Shown here piece by piece: positions 1-12,093 of a stretch of 64,000 nt of DNA. The position numbers were made by a program, and so were the translations under genes. The notes beneath the pieces are model-generated. The model was not told where the DNA came from and did not search any database. It saw only the letters and a program-made list of their open reading frames with translations. The DNA comes from Sarcocystis neurona (Eukaryota; Apicomplexa; Conoidasida; Eucoccidiorida; Sarcocystidae): NCBI GenBank assembly GCA_000727475.1, contig KL647295.1, forward strand, positions 1,450,843 through 1,514,842, written 5' to 3'. The number at the start of each line of letters is the position of its first letter. The first letter of the stretch is position 1.

Positions 1-32
<32 letters not shown>

Positions 33-1300
33 GCACACGTACACGTACGCGTACAGACACACCCACATATGTATATATATATATATATATATACGTTTAT
101 ATATGTATATATACACATGTATCCACAGACGTGTATGTGTATATATATATATACATACACGTACACACACACATACACGTACACACACACACATACACAC
201 ATCTATTCACACCTTGGGATAAACAGTGCCAAGTCATCCACGCCAGTACATGGTTGGCTGCCATACATTTTCGTATACACATATCCACAAATACACTGAT
301 GTAGGTAGACTTAGATACGAAAGAGATTAAGAGAGTTGCAGCCACGCGTGAACAGATAGATATATATACAGTAAGATACGAAAGGGCTGAAGAGAGACGC
401 GGCCACATTTACACAGAGTTTTACAGACTCATGAGAACGCAGATACAAGCGGGAGGACAACAAGAGGCAGATACACGGGACAAGCCACGGCAGTCCACGG
501 AAAGCCTATGGGAGGGTGCAAACTATACAAAAAAACACCTACGTGTACAGGTGCATACATAGATACGTGGCAGAATATATATATATATATGTGTACACAT
601 GTCTGTAGGTAACTATGGGTGCTGTATACATACACGGCAGAAAATACATGCATATATATGTACATATCTAGAGGTCTTTGTAAGTATACATATACGTATA
701 CACATGTCTGTATATATGTATACGTGTTGTCACCATGGCAGAAAAAGATATATATATATATACATGCCTATAGGTGTCTGTGTGTGTAGAGGTAGACACA
801 GGGCATAATATATATATATATATATATGCGCGTTTATATGCGTCTTCGTCTACAGAGAGATATACATGTGGACAGGCACGGGGGGAGTCACAAACGAATA
901 TCTGAGCACGAGGATGGACACGCGGAAGTAGGCGAAAATTTGGTGACCAGACACACGCCTGCCCACACGTGAGGTGTGCGCCACTATACATACACACATT
1001 ATATACAAAGGTATTAAAATATACACACATACATAGAGAAAGAGAGATACTCCTATACATATACATATATATACACATGTGTATGTGTACGCCGCACGAG
1101 GTGAAGATCTACATACGTATACTATATACAAACATGCATACACATACAGATACATATAGAGAGACAAAAAGAGAGAGATACAAATACAGAGGCACACATG
1201 TGTGCAGGGCTGACGTGGGGAAGATCTGCATACAGCGATGATGTACGCGTGTATACAAACGTAGGTTTATGTATATGTGTGTGTGTGTGTGTACGCCGCA
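1..1300. repeat. TA and TG/CA microsatellite block
   Basis: The window opens with a (TA)n run and continues as a mosaic of TA, CA and TG dinucleotide tracts with short unique patches, for example around 200-560 and 850-1000. Open frames here are only Tyr/Ile/Thr/His or Val/Cys reading of the repeats. On the minus strand this lies downstream of the last DNA ligase exon I could place, so it is probably intronic. I saw no ligase exon in it. Confidence 0.7.
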
Positions 1301-1946
1301 TGAAGTTAAAGGAATATATACGTCCGCGCTTGTGTTGCTGTTTTTCTTGGCGCGCCTCAGGAACGCGCTCGTCAGACGCTCTACACGGAAAGTCTTCCTT
1401 GCAACCAGAGGCCGGTCGAGCAGCAGGAGGAGCAGCACAGGGGGGCGACGGGCGCCACGGGCCCGCAGGGGTCCCAGCGGTGGGCGGGGATGACCCGTGC
1501 AGCAGCGAGCAGACGGAGACGCCGAGTCGCTGCCCTGCGACGACGTCCCGGCAACAACGCGCCACGCACCGGAGGAGAGGCGCCGCCCCGGTACGGGAAG
1601 CAGAAGAAATGAGTGCGATGTGCGGGCGAACAGACGTGTGTGTATCGAGCGGCGCAGCAGGCGTGTACGGGTAAACAGCAGGAGCAACACAGACGGAAGT
1701 GCATGCGCGGACTCCGTCACGAACAAGAGAAGAAGCTCGTAGACAAACAGCGGCTTCTTTTGTGGACGAATGTCCGCTTCGGAGGCGACTGTGCTGCAGA
1801 GAAAGAAGAGGGCCGCGCAGCACAGTCACCAACGTCTTGCCGAAGACCCACTTCGAGGCAGGAGACACTTCCGTCGACGGGGCCGTCGATACACAAGAGC
1901 GGACGACGGGACGCAAGGAGAAAGACAGTCGTGCTGCAGGACCCAC
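1301..1946 (-). other. GC-rich stretch after the last placed ligase exon
   Basis: The minus strand follows a splice donor (G|GTGGGT) at 1947/1946. The next ligase exon should encode the CEGLM-like motif IV/V region and the OB fold. None of the three minus frames here shows those residues. The block has long open frames in several frames, which fits its high GC content rather than coding. I treat it as intron, with the missing exons beyond position 1. Confidence 0.4.
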
Positions 1947-4900
1947 CGTCAAGCGCTTCATTTAGAAAGTCTTCGAATCCCTGGGCGTCTTGAACTTCCC
2001 TGTGCGCTGCTTGAAAGATACGACACCAAGACGGCAGTGATGGCGTGTCTGCTGCTGCTTCCCCTTCTGCTTCGCTGCCTGCCCCTGTTGCTGCCGGTGC
2101 TTGCGTCGCCGTTGCTGGTGCTTCTTTTTCAGCCGTTATTGCTGCTGCAGACGCCTGCGTCGTCGTCGCTGCGACAGGGGATCCTCCGCATGTTGCTGTC
2201 GCTGTTGGGGTGCGAGCTGTTTCCCGCGTTGTTGCAGTAACGTCGGCTGCTGTTGTTGCTGCTGCAGCCAACACTTCTCCCTGTGTCCCAGCTGCTGCAG
2301 CAGGAGGTCCTAGCGGACTCGTTTCTGGTGCTGCTGCTGCGTCTGCAGCAGGCACGTCCCTCCCGACCGCCCCACCCCCTGCATGCGGCTCTTCTCCCTG
2401 CTGCTGTTCCTTACTCGGCTTCTTTGGCTCCGGCCCCACGAGCGCGGTTGCCGTGGTGGACGAGGAAGAAGAAGACGGCGCAAGCCAGAGGGCCTCTGCG
2501 ACGTGTTTGCGTCGGGCCTCGAGAGTTTCAGCAAGCAGCGACCGGCCGTTTAGCTGCATGCAGTCAAAAACAAAAACAGCTACAGTAATATCGGGCGTGC
2601 CTGGGGAACTGTTTCCTCCTGTGGCCGTTTTCCGCTTGCGGCGCGTCAGTGTTTGAAAGGGAAGAATGCGCTGCTGTTGAGGATCGTACGCCACTACTTC
2701 CCCATCTAGTATACACTCCTTGGTGTCTGGCCGCAGCTGCTGCAGCAGCATATTCACCACGTCTGGGTACTTCTCTGTCGCATCTTCAAGCCGCCGACTG
2801 AAGAGGCGAACTCGACGCTGCTCCTGCCTCTTTGAACAGCTGCTCTCCCTACTGATCCCTGCTGCTGCTGCTGCTCCCTCCTTCCCTCCTTCGGCTGTTT
2901 TTGGTGCGGTGTCGCGAGGCCCTGCTGTACTCGGACTGCCTGCAGCTGCTCCTGCTGATGCTCCTCCTCCTCCGTCTCCTTTTTTCTCTTCTCCTTCTTC
3001 TCCTTGTCCCGCTGTCACGGCATCTGCAGCTGGTGTGTCTGCTGCCGTGGCACGTGCAGCGTCTGAAGCAGTCTCGCCTTGCTTGCAAGTTGCTGCCGAG
3101 GCTGCAGATGTTGACTCTCGCCGCTCTTTCTGCTGCAGCTGCGCTTTGTCCTTCTCGGCGTCCCTCTCTTTCTCCTGCGTTTTCTTCTCTGCAGTAGGAG
3201 CAGGGCCACCAGCAACAGGCGAAGCAGCAGCTTTCACCCTCCACGCGAGAGGGAGAGCCCCCAGGATCGTCTTCGTGGCAGTTGTCTTTGCAGCAGCAAC
3301 TGGTGCGCCACTGCCACATACGTGACTGATCCTCCCACCTGGGGAAGCGGTGACAACACTTTTCTTGTTGCCCACGTCCACGCTGCCTTTGCTACTGCTG
3401 TTGCTGCTGCTGCTTGCTCCGGTGGTACTGCCTGAGATGACGCCGCTGCTGCAGACGCCGGAGGGGTAGTGGTCATTATAGGCGGCAGAGGATGGCGACA
3501 GCACGTGGATCTGGACGCGCTCCCCGTCATATTTATACTCACAAGTGAAGGCGTGTTCCTTCAGCCGTTCTAGCACCTCTTCGAAGCCGCGGGAAGGCTT
3601 GGCAAGCATCGGCTGCAGCGGTATGCCGGGAGTCACCTGGCAGAGGCTGTTTAAATTCTCCGGCGTCGCGCGCTGCAGCAATTTCTCTATGACAACCTCG
3701 ATATTAGAGACCTCGCACAAGGCGCGACGGACGCTCTGCTCCATGCCCTGCAGTCCCTGCTCCAACGCCGACGCCGTCCACTCCCCAGGCAGCAGCGAGG
3801 CAGGGCCGGCCACAGGTGCTGCAGGGCATGCTGCAGCAGTCCCAGCAGCAGCAGCAGAAATGGACGAAAAAGAGCAGGAGGGCGAGGAGGACGCAAGAGG
3901 AGAAGGAGGTGGGAGCGAAGAAGCAGCCGGCACTGCTGCCAGCCGTGGAGAGCAAGCTGCTGCAGCTGCTGCGGGAGACAGCCCTCGAATATCCGAAATG
4001 GCCGGTAGGCTGCCCCATGCGCTCTTCGTCAAAAAACACGCGTGCGCCAGCGCCTGCAGCAGCACCGAGAACTAAAAAAGACACATGCAATGCTCGGCTG
4101 CTACCGTGCACCTGCACCACCAAGACTTCCAGCCAACAGCGGCAGCACCCCACCCCCTTAGAGCAGCCGCAACAACCCACAGCAGCAGCAGCAGGACAGT
4201 AGCACCTCCAGCAGCCACCGGGTGGCGCACAAACGCAGCAGCATCACAGAACAGCAGCGGAATTGCAGGTAAGCGGCAGCAGCACCCGATAAGAACAGCA
4301 GTCGGGCGACGTCTGACAGCAGCATTCTTCCCGGCACAGCAGCTACCTGTGTCAGCAGCGGCCGCTGTACGCGCGCAGGACGTGTCATATAACGCGGGGG
4401 CTGCCTTTTCTGTCCCCGCGTTCTTCGCACCGGGTACAGAGGGTTGAGAGGCCGGCACCAGGCATGGGTTGCAGCACCTACTGCTGTACACTGGGAGGAG
4501 TAACAGAGCAAACGCTTCAGCCACGCGGCTCGAGGAGCTTCCGGAACAACGTGACCCCTCCCCGCTCTAGCGACGAGGACAATCTTTCTGTTGCACCTCT
4601 CTTGTTGCTCCCTTCTCTGCCATCCGTGCTGCTTCTTCTCGCGGTTGTTGCTGCTGCTGCCGGCTCCCATTGCTGCTTCTGTTTTCCTCTGCGTCTATTG
4701 CTGGTAGAGGCTCTTCTGCTGCCGGTGCGGCGGCCTTTTCCTGCAGATGCCGCCAACGTGGGCTCTGCTGCTGCACCCCATGTCTGCTGCTGCACCCCCT
4801 GTCTGCTGCTGCCGCTGTCAGTCCGCACACGCGTTGTTTACGCCGCTGCGACTGGGCGCCTCTACTCTCCTGCTGCTACTTGTGCTGCCGTGCGACACGG

Positions 4901-7900
4901 GACACGTGTTGCCTTGCCTGGTAGACAGTCGCGGTCGACGCTCCCGTGCGAAGGTGCTGCTGCAGGAGGCGGATGATGTACTTGGCTTCGAGAGGCTTCG
5001 CAGCAACGAGAAGTCGCGTGAGGAGATGCTTTTTCCGTTGCTGCGAATCTTTGCCCGAAGCGGCCGCGATCCGCAGCAGCGTGCCGTACACCCCGTCGAT
5101 GGTCAGACGCGCAGGCTGCAGCAGGACCCGCATGCGACAGCTGCTCTGCTCCGCGACACTTCCTAAATCTTCTTGATGCTGCAGCTCTGCAAGCCACACC
5201 ACCGGCACCCCCCGCATGTACCCGTATATCTGCTACGTACGCATACACGCACCACCGGCGTACGGGCGTACAATGACAGCCACACACACACCTACGCACC
5301 TTTGCAAATACCCATCGAGACGGGCAGAAGGAGAACGACAAAAGGAAGCACGGAGACAGCAATGGAGGCGGACAGACAGAGACACACAGAAATTGGAAGA
5401 TACGGAAGAGAGACACAGAGCGAGACAGAGACAGAGACACGTAGACCCGAGCAGCAACGAAGACGGAGACGCAAAAAACGACGTCTGCGTGAATTCCGCG
5501 GAAGAACACGCAGGTTCCTGTTGTGCGCGCGACGGCCGCAGAAGTACCTCGGCGGCGTGAAGTGAAAATGCCTACCAAAAAGAGTAGGGCAGAAGGCTTG
5601 ATGACGCCCTCTTGTATTCTCTCCCGCCCACACACACACCGACGCAGACAGCAATACGTCGCGGTGGTCCTACGAAACTGCAGGAACACGTCGGAAACTG
5701 CATGCGCACGTACACGCAGGCCCAAGACGAAGCCTCACGCAAATATCTCTACACAAGGTGTACACTACGTATATACACACATGTATATATGTATGCGGGG
5801 CATCTCCTCCTATATATGTATGGGTGTGAATGGAAAGTAGCAGTGGGACGGCCTCATATATATATATATATGTATCTGAAACTAGTACACATGTGTGCGA
5901 TGACTACGCACAAGTCCAACCCCCACAGAACGTTACGCAGGTGTGTCCATACGTCTATATACAGAGAATCATATATCCGTATACAGGGACAGATATGTGT
6001 ACATATGTAGACGGAAGCAACAGACCCGTACGTAACCTACGGCCGTGTGTGGCTTCGCAACATTTCTCGCGGCGACATACACATACAGAGAGAGAAAGGT
6101 TCGAGACGCTGCTGCAGCGGTGGTTACCTTTCTTGAGCTGATGCTCGGTGCGCGCGTAGGTCTCGGCCATCGCTTTGAGAACGAGGCTCTCGCCGACGCC
6201 GAGTTCGACGCCCGTGTAGTCAGGCATCAGCTTCCTCAGGCAGAGATAGACAGCCTTGACCAGCGTGGCAGGGGCATGGTAGAGCAGCAGGCGGAAGACG
6301 TTCGCGAGCAACAGCGTCTGTTTTCTGCTGCTGCCTGCGCCGCCTGTCTTCTTCATCTCTTCGATCGCGCCCCACGCGTCGCTCAGCGTCTCGAACCTGC
6401 AGAGAAATCCGCAGCACCAGCAGGCAGGCAGCAGCACCGGCCACACACCTGAGCCACTCGGGCCGGCGTCTACGTTCCGCGCAGCGCCGTCTCTGCACCT
6501 GTTTGGCTTCCAGCTACTGCAGACAGACGTGCAGAAGCGTCAGCGGGCGCAAGAACGGGCGACAGCAGGAGACGTCTCGGCGCCGCGTGCAACGCATGCA
6601 AAGCTATGCGCCGTTCCACAGACATCAACGTTCCCGCCTCCTTCCCTTCCCCTCCAAACAAACGTTTCTCTAAACATGAAAACAGTCGCACAAGGAGGAC
6701 CCCACAGCAAGTGACTTCTTGCATTTCTCGTAGTAGTATATCTGTGCAGAGCGACTTCCGCTATGGTGACGCGCAGGCTTCTCAGAAGACCCTGCGCCGA
6801 GGCACTTCTGTCTCCCTCCGTATGTGTTGGAAGTGGGGCGTGGACACATGTGTGCGCGGGTGGTTGTGGTATGCGTCGGTAGACGCATTGAAGCAAGGCG
6901 GTTGGCCTGTCACAGAGAAGGAAGGCGTCGCTGAAGGAAGAAAAAGGGACAGAGTAGCGCCACTGCCTCTTTCACGCTGTATTACCCGGTCACACTTACA
7001 AGATAGCCGGGCCCGAGGCCGGGTGCGCCTCAGCAGCGGTACCAGCGTGCAGAAAGGAACCGCTGGTGCTCGTCGTCCGACTACTGCTGCTGCTGCCGCC
7101 CCCGGACGTCCCACTGCTGCTCAGGCTGCTGCCGCTGCTACTGCTGCTGCTGCTACTGCTGCTGCTGCCACGGCTCTCTGCTGCGAGCTTCACTGCTGCA
7201 GATGAGTCGTTCTTCCGCTGGCCTGCAACTGAGGTAGCAGCAGGAAGAGAGAGAGTTGCGGGCTGCAGCAGCGCAGGATCAAAGAAAGGAGAGCGGAGGT
7301 CGCTGCTGCCGTTACTGCTGACGCACGCAAACAGCGAGCCCGTCTTCGGCTGCTGCGTCTCAGTCTCGTTTTTGCGTTGTTTCACCACCACGACGGCCGC
7401 AGTCGGTTCCTCCTCGTCCTCCTCTTCCTCCCCTCCTCTTCCTTCCTCTGCGGTGTCTGTCTTGCGACTCTTCAAGCGAACTAGACTCAGCTGTTGCTGC
7501 TGCAGTTTTGGCGGCTGCATCTTCTGCTGCTTCTGTTGCCCTGGCTTCGGCTGTTCCTGCTTCGTTGTCACCCGGGGCTGCTGCTTCTCCTCCGTGTGGG
7601 ATGCCGCTGCTGCAGTCATTTTTCTGTTGTTGCGCGTCGTCGCTCCTTTACCAACTTGTTTCGAAGAGCGTTTGCTTGCCGTGGCTTTCTTTTCTGCCTC
7701 ATCGTCAGCCTCATCGCAACTGCTGCTGCTGCCGCCCGCTTCTTCTGCTGTTTCCTCAGCACTAGAGTCAGTAGCAGCAGCAGCGTCTTCTTCTGAAGAC
7801 GTGAAGAGGACGTCAGTGTCCTGTCTCTCCCTCTCCTTCTGCTCCTCTTGTCTCGCCTCTGATGCGGTAGCTGGTGCTGTCGCCCTCGGATTTTCCCTCT

Positions 7901-8132
7901 CTTGCCTCTGCGGGCCACCAAGCCGCATTTCCCTCTTGTTGTTCTTCTTCGCTGCTGCTGCTTGCCGCCGATGCATGCGTTCCAACGCCCGCCGCCCTGC
8001 TGCCGAGCTCGCTGCACCTGCAGCAGCAGCAGCAGGTAGACGCGTGCCGCACACGCGTGCAGAAGCCCGAAGATCGGCCCCACAGCCCACCATTAGCAGC
8101 AGGGAGTCAGCAGAAGCGCCAAGAACACACAA
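1947..8132 (-). CDS. LIG1: DNA ligase I, ATP-dependent (3' end beyond window)
   Basis: Replicative ligase that seals nicks by adenylating its active-site lysine. Phase-consistent minus-strand exons: 8132-7000 (Ser/Gln/Lys-rich, low-complexity N-terminus), 6396-6128, 5186-4927 and 4071-1947. Exons 2 and 3 match the DNA-binding domain (VELGVGESLVLKAMAE; DGVYGTLLRIAAASGKDSQQ). Exon 4 holds TPGIPLQPMLAKP, then motif I EYKYDGER with the adenylated Lys at 3532-3534. It continues with RLFSRR, the motif III region DGEVVAYD and FVFDCMQLNGRSL, and stops at FEDFLNEALDG on a donor. Roughly 230 low-complexity residues separate motif I from RLFSRR, and about 150 more follow the ARRKHVAEAL segment. The OB fold and motifs IV-VI are not in the window. 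The 8132 start is only the first Met of the open frame. Family assignment is very firm; exon 1 is moderately supported (phase 2 joins phase 2, donor GTAAGT). Confidence 0.88.
4072..6999 (-). other. DNA ligase introns (three)
   Basis: These are the intervals 6397-6999, 5187-6127 and 4072-4926 between placed ligase exons. The first is mixed sequence. The second carries CA/TG and GA tracts (5285-5460) and TATA runs near 5850. The third is CAG/CTG dense. Boundary signals on the minus strand are CTT|GTAAGT, G|GTAACC with TTGCAG|AG, and ACT|GTCTAC with TTTTTAG|TT. A small extra exon in 6400-6560 cannot be excluded; I tested one frame there and its phase did not fit. Confidence 0.6.
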
Positions 8133-9166
8133 CCCACAGTAGCATCAACAGCAACGAGAAGACAACACCAGCACCAAGTGGACACGCCCCACAACGTCCT
8201 GCCAGCAGCAACTAGGAAGACAGCCTCCAGCGACCAAGAGAAACACTTCACCGTGCCAGGCACACACGTAGAAGCGCCAATAAGAACAAGCGACGGCGCA
8301 CGACACCGCCGGCAGCAAAAGCAGTCGGTCTGAAGCCGCAGAAGCAGCAGCAGTCACAGACGAAGCAGACAGCGCGCAGCAGTGGGAGCAACGAGAGGCA
8401 GTGCGTCATCAGCAACAGCATCATATCACTCTCCGCGGCAGCCACAGCGGCAGCGAGTCCCCACAATAGCAGCAGAGGCACATCCGCGGCGACACGGAGG
8501 ATCGTAGACCAGCAGCGGCAGCAAGCAGCGTAGGATCCCATGACTACAGCAGCAGCTCTTCAGTCTCTTGGAGACAGCAGAACCCAGAGGAATGCAAAAG
8601 ACTCCGGTTCCCGTCCTGCGTCTCCCCAGACTGATGTGCACCTGCTACCCCACAGCTTTTCTGCGTAAGAGCCAAGCTGGAGCAGTCCTTGGCCGGGAGA
8701 CGAAATGAGAAAGCAGCGCCGAATGTGCGTCCCTAGAAGCGCAGAGAGAGATGGATGGAGGTTGTATACACACAAGTAACCAGGAGAACAACGAAGATAA
8801 GGAAAATTTTGCAGCCTCCTTCTCCTTCAGCAGCGCAGCAGAGTGTCACGCAGACACCACAGGGCTGCGGACGATGCGAACATGCACGCAGCAACCAACC
8901 GCCCACACCCAGCCAACCACACAAAATCACACAGATATACGTAGAGGCGCACGCAGACGTAACTACCCATCACCCTGATATATAGACAGACAGAAACAGG
9001 CAGCGAAAGAGACGCAGAGCCGCCAGCCTTGGCAGAAGCGTATAGAGACAGGGTGACAGCAGGGTCAGTGGGAGACACAGCAGACGTCGACGTTCTGTCT
9101 GTGACACGATCCTAAGATGCTCCAACTGCGGCGCCGTTGCCGTCTACGTGCTGCACAGGCACCTAC
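8133..9166. other. No supported gene; CAG/CTG-rich spacer
   Basis: CAG-type tracts on the plus strand dominate 8130-8560, and sequence of ordinary complexity follows. The open frames are Ala/Gln/Ser or Cys/Leu readings of the repeats. It may be a 5' intron or leader of the ligase gene, or intergenic DNA. Confidence 0.4.
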
Positions 9167-9260
9167 ACGTGTCTCCCCTTTCTTTGTGAAGAAACGAGAC
9201 ACACCCAAACAATCCAACATCGACAAGCGCTGCAGTCTCGTCTCGGCTCCACGGGCTCTC
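9167..9260 (-). CDS. Candidate short exon, unknown gene
   Basis: A 94-base minus-strand block sits between a strong acceptor (TTTTTCTGTTGCAG|G at 9261) and a donor (CGT|GTAGGT at 9166). It is open in more than one frame. One frame contains CLGVSRFFTKK, which loosely recalls a PCNA-interacting (PIP) peptide with the Gln replaced. Another reads SRDETAALVDVGLFGCVSF. The phase of the preceding candidate exon (9814-9525) would give an immediate stop at this junction. I cannot say whether this belongs to the ligase N-terminus or to a separate gene. Confidence 0.22.
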
Positions 9261-9524
9261 CTGCAACAGAAAAACGTATTATCTGTCTGAGCGTCAAAAT
9301 ACCGGCCTGCGCCTAGACACCTGTGCGGACGCTGACGCACACACATTCACATGCAATCATATATATACACATGTGTATGAATATGTATATATGTGTATAT
9401 CTATATACATGTATACACCTATATATACGTCCAACGGCCACAGTTTTGTTCGTCATATTTGCACACTTGTGCACGCGTGAGTCTTCGGTAAGGCGACCCT
9501 TCCTGTTGTGAGAAGAAGACTCAC

Positions 9525-9814
9525 ATTTGATCTTCGTTTTGGGTTTGCTGACACCGTCCTTTCCTTGTTGCTGTTGCTGCGCCGCCTCGTCTGCAGATGA
9601 AGCTTCCGACTGAATCGAGTCCGCCGCGTCGCCTTCGCTGCGGCCAGTCGCGATGCTGTCTGCCTCTGTGCACACACCCGCACAGACGACGCAGGCTTCA
9701 CGACAAACTTCGTCGACGCAGCAGAACGTCAAAAAACGACGCCGTTTCTTCGGAAGAGAAGCGGCTTCCACCGCGTCGCGTGCCCGCGTCAAAGAAGTGA
9801 CACAGACAGCAATT
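9525..9814 (-). CDS. Candidate exon with basic and acidic tracts, unknown gene
   Basis: The exon is flanked by a strong acceptor (TTGTTTCAG|A) and a consensus donor (T|GTGAGT). It is open for 96 codons in one frame. The peptide begins IAVCVTSLTRARDAVEAASL, then has a KKRRR cluster that could be a nuclear signal. A cysteine-rich stretch follows, then an acidic/Ser/Gln part and a lysine-rich end (KPKTKIK). I recognise no family. Composition and both splice signals support a real exon; its partners are unresolved, and the candidate exon at 12093-11253 ends in phase 1 while this one needs phase 2. Confidence 0.35.
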
Positions 9815-9839
9815 CTGAAACAACAGACGTGTCCGGAGA

Positions 9840-10060
9840 AGGCGCGCAGTGGGAGGATTAGGCAAGAAAGTCGAAAAGAAGGCAGTGTGAAAGAGGAATG
9901 ACAAGAAAAAAAAGTGGAAAGGAGAAGTGGCAAGAAAACACGGCAAGAGGACGAAATGGCAAGAAGAGGAAGACACAAGAATTAGTGGCAAGCGGAAGAA
10001 GTAAACAAAGGAGAAACTGGAAGGAGGAGAAGCCAGGAAGCAGTCTGTGAGCCCGTTTTT
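9840..10060 (+). repeat. Purine-rich tract
   Basis: The plus strand is mostly A and G for about 220 bases, in units resembling GGCAAGAAGAGG and GTGGCAAG. Minus-strand open frames through it are Phe/Leu/Ser artefacts. It resembles the longer purine block at 35.15-35.9 kb. Confidence 0.55.
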
Positions 10061-10245
10061 CTTCTACTGAAAGGCACCCGGAAGCTACTGACCCAAACAC
10101 CTACGCATGCGCGCGAGATTGGCAGCTTCTGCTGTCGTTGCTGCTTTGAACGGAAGCAGAGAAAAAATTTCTCTTCTCGCATGCAGAACTCGCCCCCCGG
10201 TGCAACAGGGCCAGCACCAGCATGAAGGAAAATGTCGACGCCTGC

Positions 10246-10259
10246 GGTGTACGTACACC
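10246..10259. promoter_or_regulatory. 14-bp palindrome GGTGTACGTACACC, copy
   Basis: Perfect self-complementary 14-mer, one of three exact copies. Shorter or one-mismatch copies occur elsewhere in 10-27 kb. The function is unknown; an AP2-type binding site or a splice-associated element are guesses. Confidence 0.5.
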
Positions 10260-10261
10260 GC

Positions 10262-11252
10262 TAGAAGGCCTCGTGCCGCTGGTGCGCCCTACGACACAGT
10301 CGCTCGTGGACGTCTTCGAGCAGAAACCTGCTGCCTCTACGTATACACGTATGTATGTGTGCGTTATTATGTATATGCGTGAAAAATAGAAGGCGAGGAA
10401 TGTCCAGACGCACACATACGTATACGTGGAAACTGCTGTTTATACGTATAACCCACAGATACTGACGTTCTTTGATGCATCCCTTCGTGCGCTGCAGTGT
10501 ACGTACACCTGAGCACGTCGACGGCCCCCCCCCTTTGCGATGCGGGTCGTCTTCCTAGCCCAGCGGCAGGAACCTTGAACGCGCCCAGCCACCAGCATTG
10601 CCCGAGTTCCTTCTATGCTGGATCTACATATACAGAAAATGTAAACAGGAAAGATATACAGATATATGTACATACATACGTAGACATACGTAAGAAGAGA
10701 AAGATGAACAGAGTTGTATACAAACTCGTAGACGAAGAGACAGGTAGAGACATAAATATATATATATACATATATATGTCTCTACCTGTCTATAAGTAGA
10801 TACGGAAGGGGGATAAACGTAGAGAGAGCGAGCCACATATACGGATATGTAAAGGAATATATTTAAATATACGCACATATATATATATATGTGGACAGAG
10901 AGAGACGAAAGTGTATAGAGATAGGAAGCGACATATAAACAAATACGTATATATATACGTGGGAAGAGAGATATGTATACATGCAGGGGGGGTCACATAT
11001 ACATAACATCTGTAGAGAGGGAGACGCAGTAACGCACGTAAAGACATGCAGCCATATTTAGACAGACACGTCTCGTGCAGCAGACAGAGACAGGGGGGTA
11101 AAGTCCGCATAAATGACAGTGCGCCAAAAAGACGAGTACTAGCCAGCGGAAATGGCACCACACGTACAGATAAATATACACATGCGTCTGTGTAATACCT
11201 GTGCGGACGTAAACCGACAGCTGTGTACAAATGAGGCCTCCACGTGTCTCAC
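10262..11252. other. Microsatellite-rich DNA without a supported gene
   Basis: Contains TA and CA tracts, a 12-bp core copy of the palindrome at 10497-10508, and the inverted repeat described separately. Short minus-strand frames (10101-10415 and 10440-10673) look partly protein-like but lack a consistent exon structure. Confidence 0.4.
10738..10791. repeat. Perfect 17-bp inverted repeat with AT loop
   Basis: The arm AGACAGGTAGAGACATA (10738-10754) is exactly complementary to TATGTCTCTACCTGTCT (10775-10791), with a 20-base AT-only apart from one C spacer. The transcript of either strand could form a stable hairpin. Surroundings are TA/CA microsatellite DNA without a gene. Confidence 0.8.
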
Positions 11253-12093
11253 CACTTTCTTCGGCAGCAATAGCAGCCCGTGACGCCCGCTCAACGACGT
11301 CTGCTCCTCGGGCTGTCTGTCTCGGGTCTGCGCTTGAAGCGGGTGTCGCTGCCACTTCTGCAGCGGCTGTCACTCCTGCCGCAGCTGCTTGACAGCCGTC
11401 TGCTGCTGCTGCTGCAGCTCTGTCTGCGTGTGGGACAAGAGCCTCGGCTGTCGGTGCTGCGGGTGCCTGCTCGTCCTCCACTACGCGTCGCAGACGCTTC
11501 CTTGGCAGCGTCCCCCTGTCATGGTGTTTGTCGGTAGGCGCTTTATGTTTGCTGCTGTTGCTGCTCGAGGCAGGAGCAGGCGCTGCTGCTCCGTTTACCG
11601 CTGCTGCAGCCTGCGCGTCCCCTCCTGCAATCCTGCGTTCGACCCGCTGCTCCGCATGCTCCTTCTCGCCTTTGGAGCCGGCAGTCGCCGTTGACGCGCT
11701 CTCCTTGGCGCTGTCGCTACTGCTGACGCTGTCCGTGCTGCTGCAGCTGCTGCTGTGCAGCGCCCCATAGAAGAAACAGCTGCCTCCGTCCCTTGTCGAA
11801 TTGTTCTTACTGCTTACAGCCTTGTCGGGGACGCTTTTGTTGCTGCTGCTGCTGTTGTCTGGTGGTTCGCTGTTGAGTTTCTTCTGCTCCGCGTCTCCTC
11901 CCGTCTTCCGCTGGCGGTGGCCGACTGCTGCTGGCGACGCGTCTCCTCTCTTCCCGGCTGCTGTTCGCTGAGTCGCAGCGCGACTGCTGTTGCTGTTGTT
12001 TTCGCAGTTGATGCTGCTGCTCTCGCCTCCTCCACGCTTCCCGTCTTCTGTCGCCCCGCGACGAAGAAAGCTCCTGGTGTACATACACCGCAC
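11253..12093 (-). CDS. Hypothetical Ser/Ala/Asn-rich protein, exon
   Basis: Long minus-strand open frame rich in Ser, Ala, Asn and charged residues, ending at a donor (AAGTG|GTGAGA). It includes short homopolymers such as SSSSN and AAAAAA and a basic cluster PRKRLRRVVEDE. No domain is recognisable. The 12093 Met is only the first in frame, and a variant palindrome (GGTGTACATACACC, 12076-12089) lies at its edge, so the exon may begin elsewhere. Low-complexity composition is usual for Eimeria coding sequence, but CAG-rich DNA also opens non-coding frames, so certainty is modest. Confidence 0.35.

Noticed and set aside
6440..6560. Small ligase exon between the N-terminal and DNA-binding exons (reading SWKPNRC or LEAKQVQRRR)
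   Set aside because: Either frame fails to match the phase 2 junction on one side, while direct joining of 7000 to 6396 fits.
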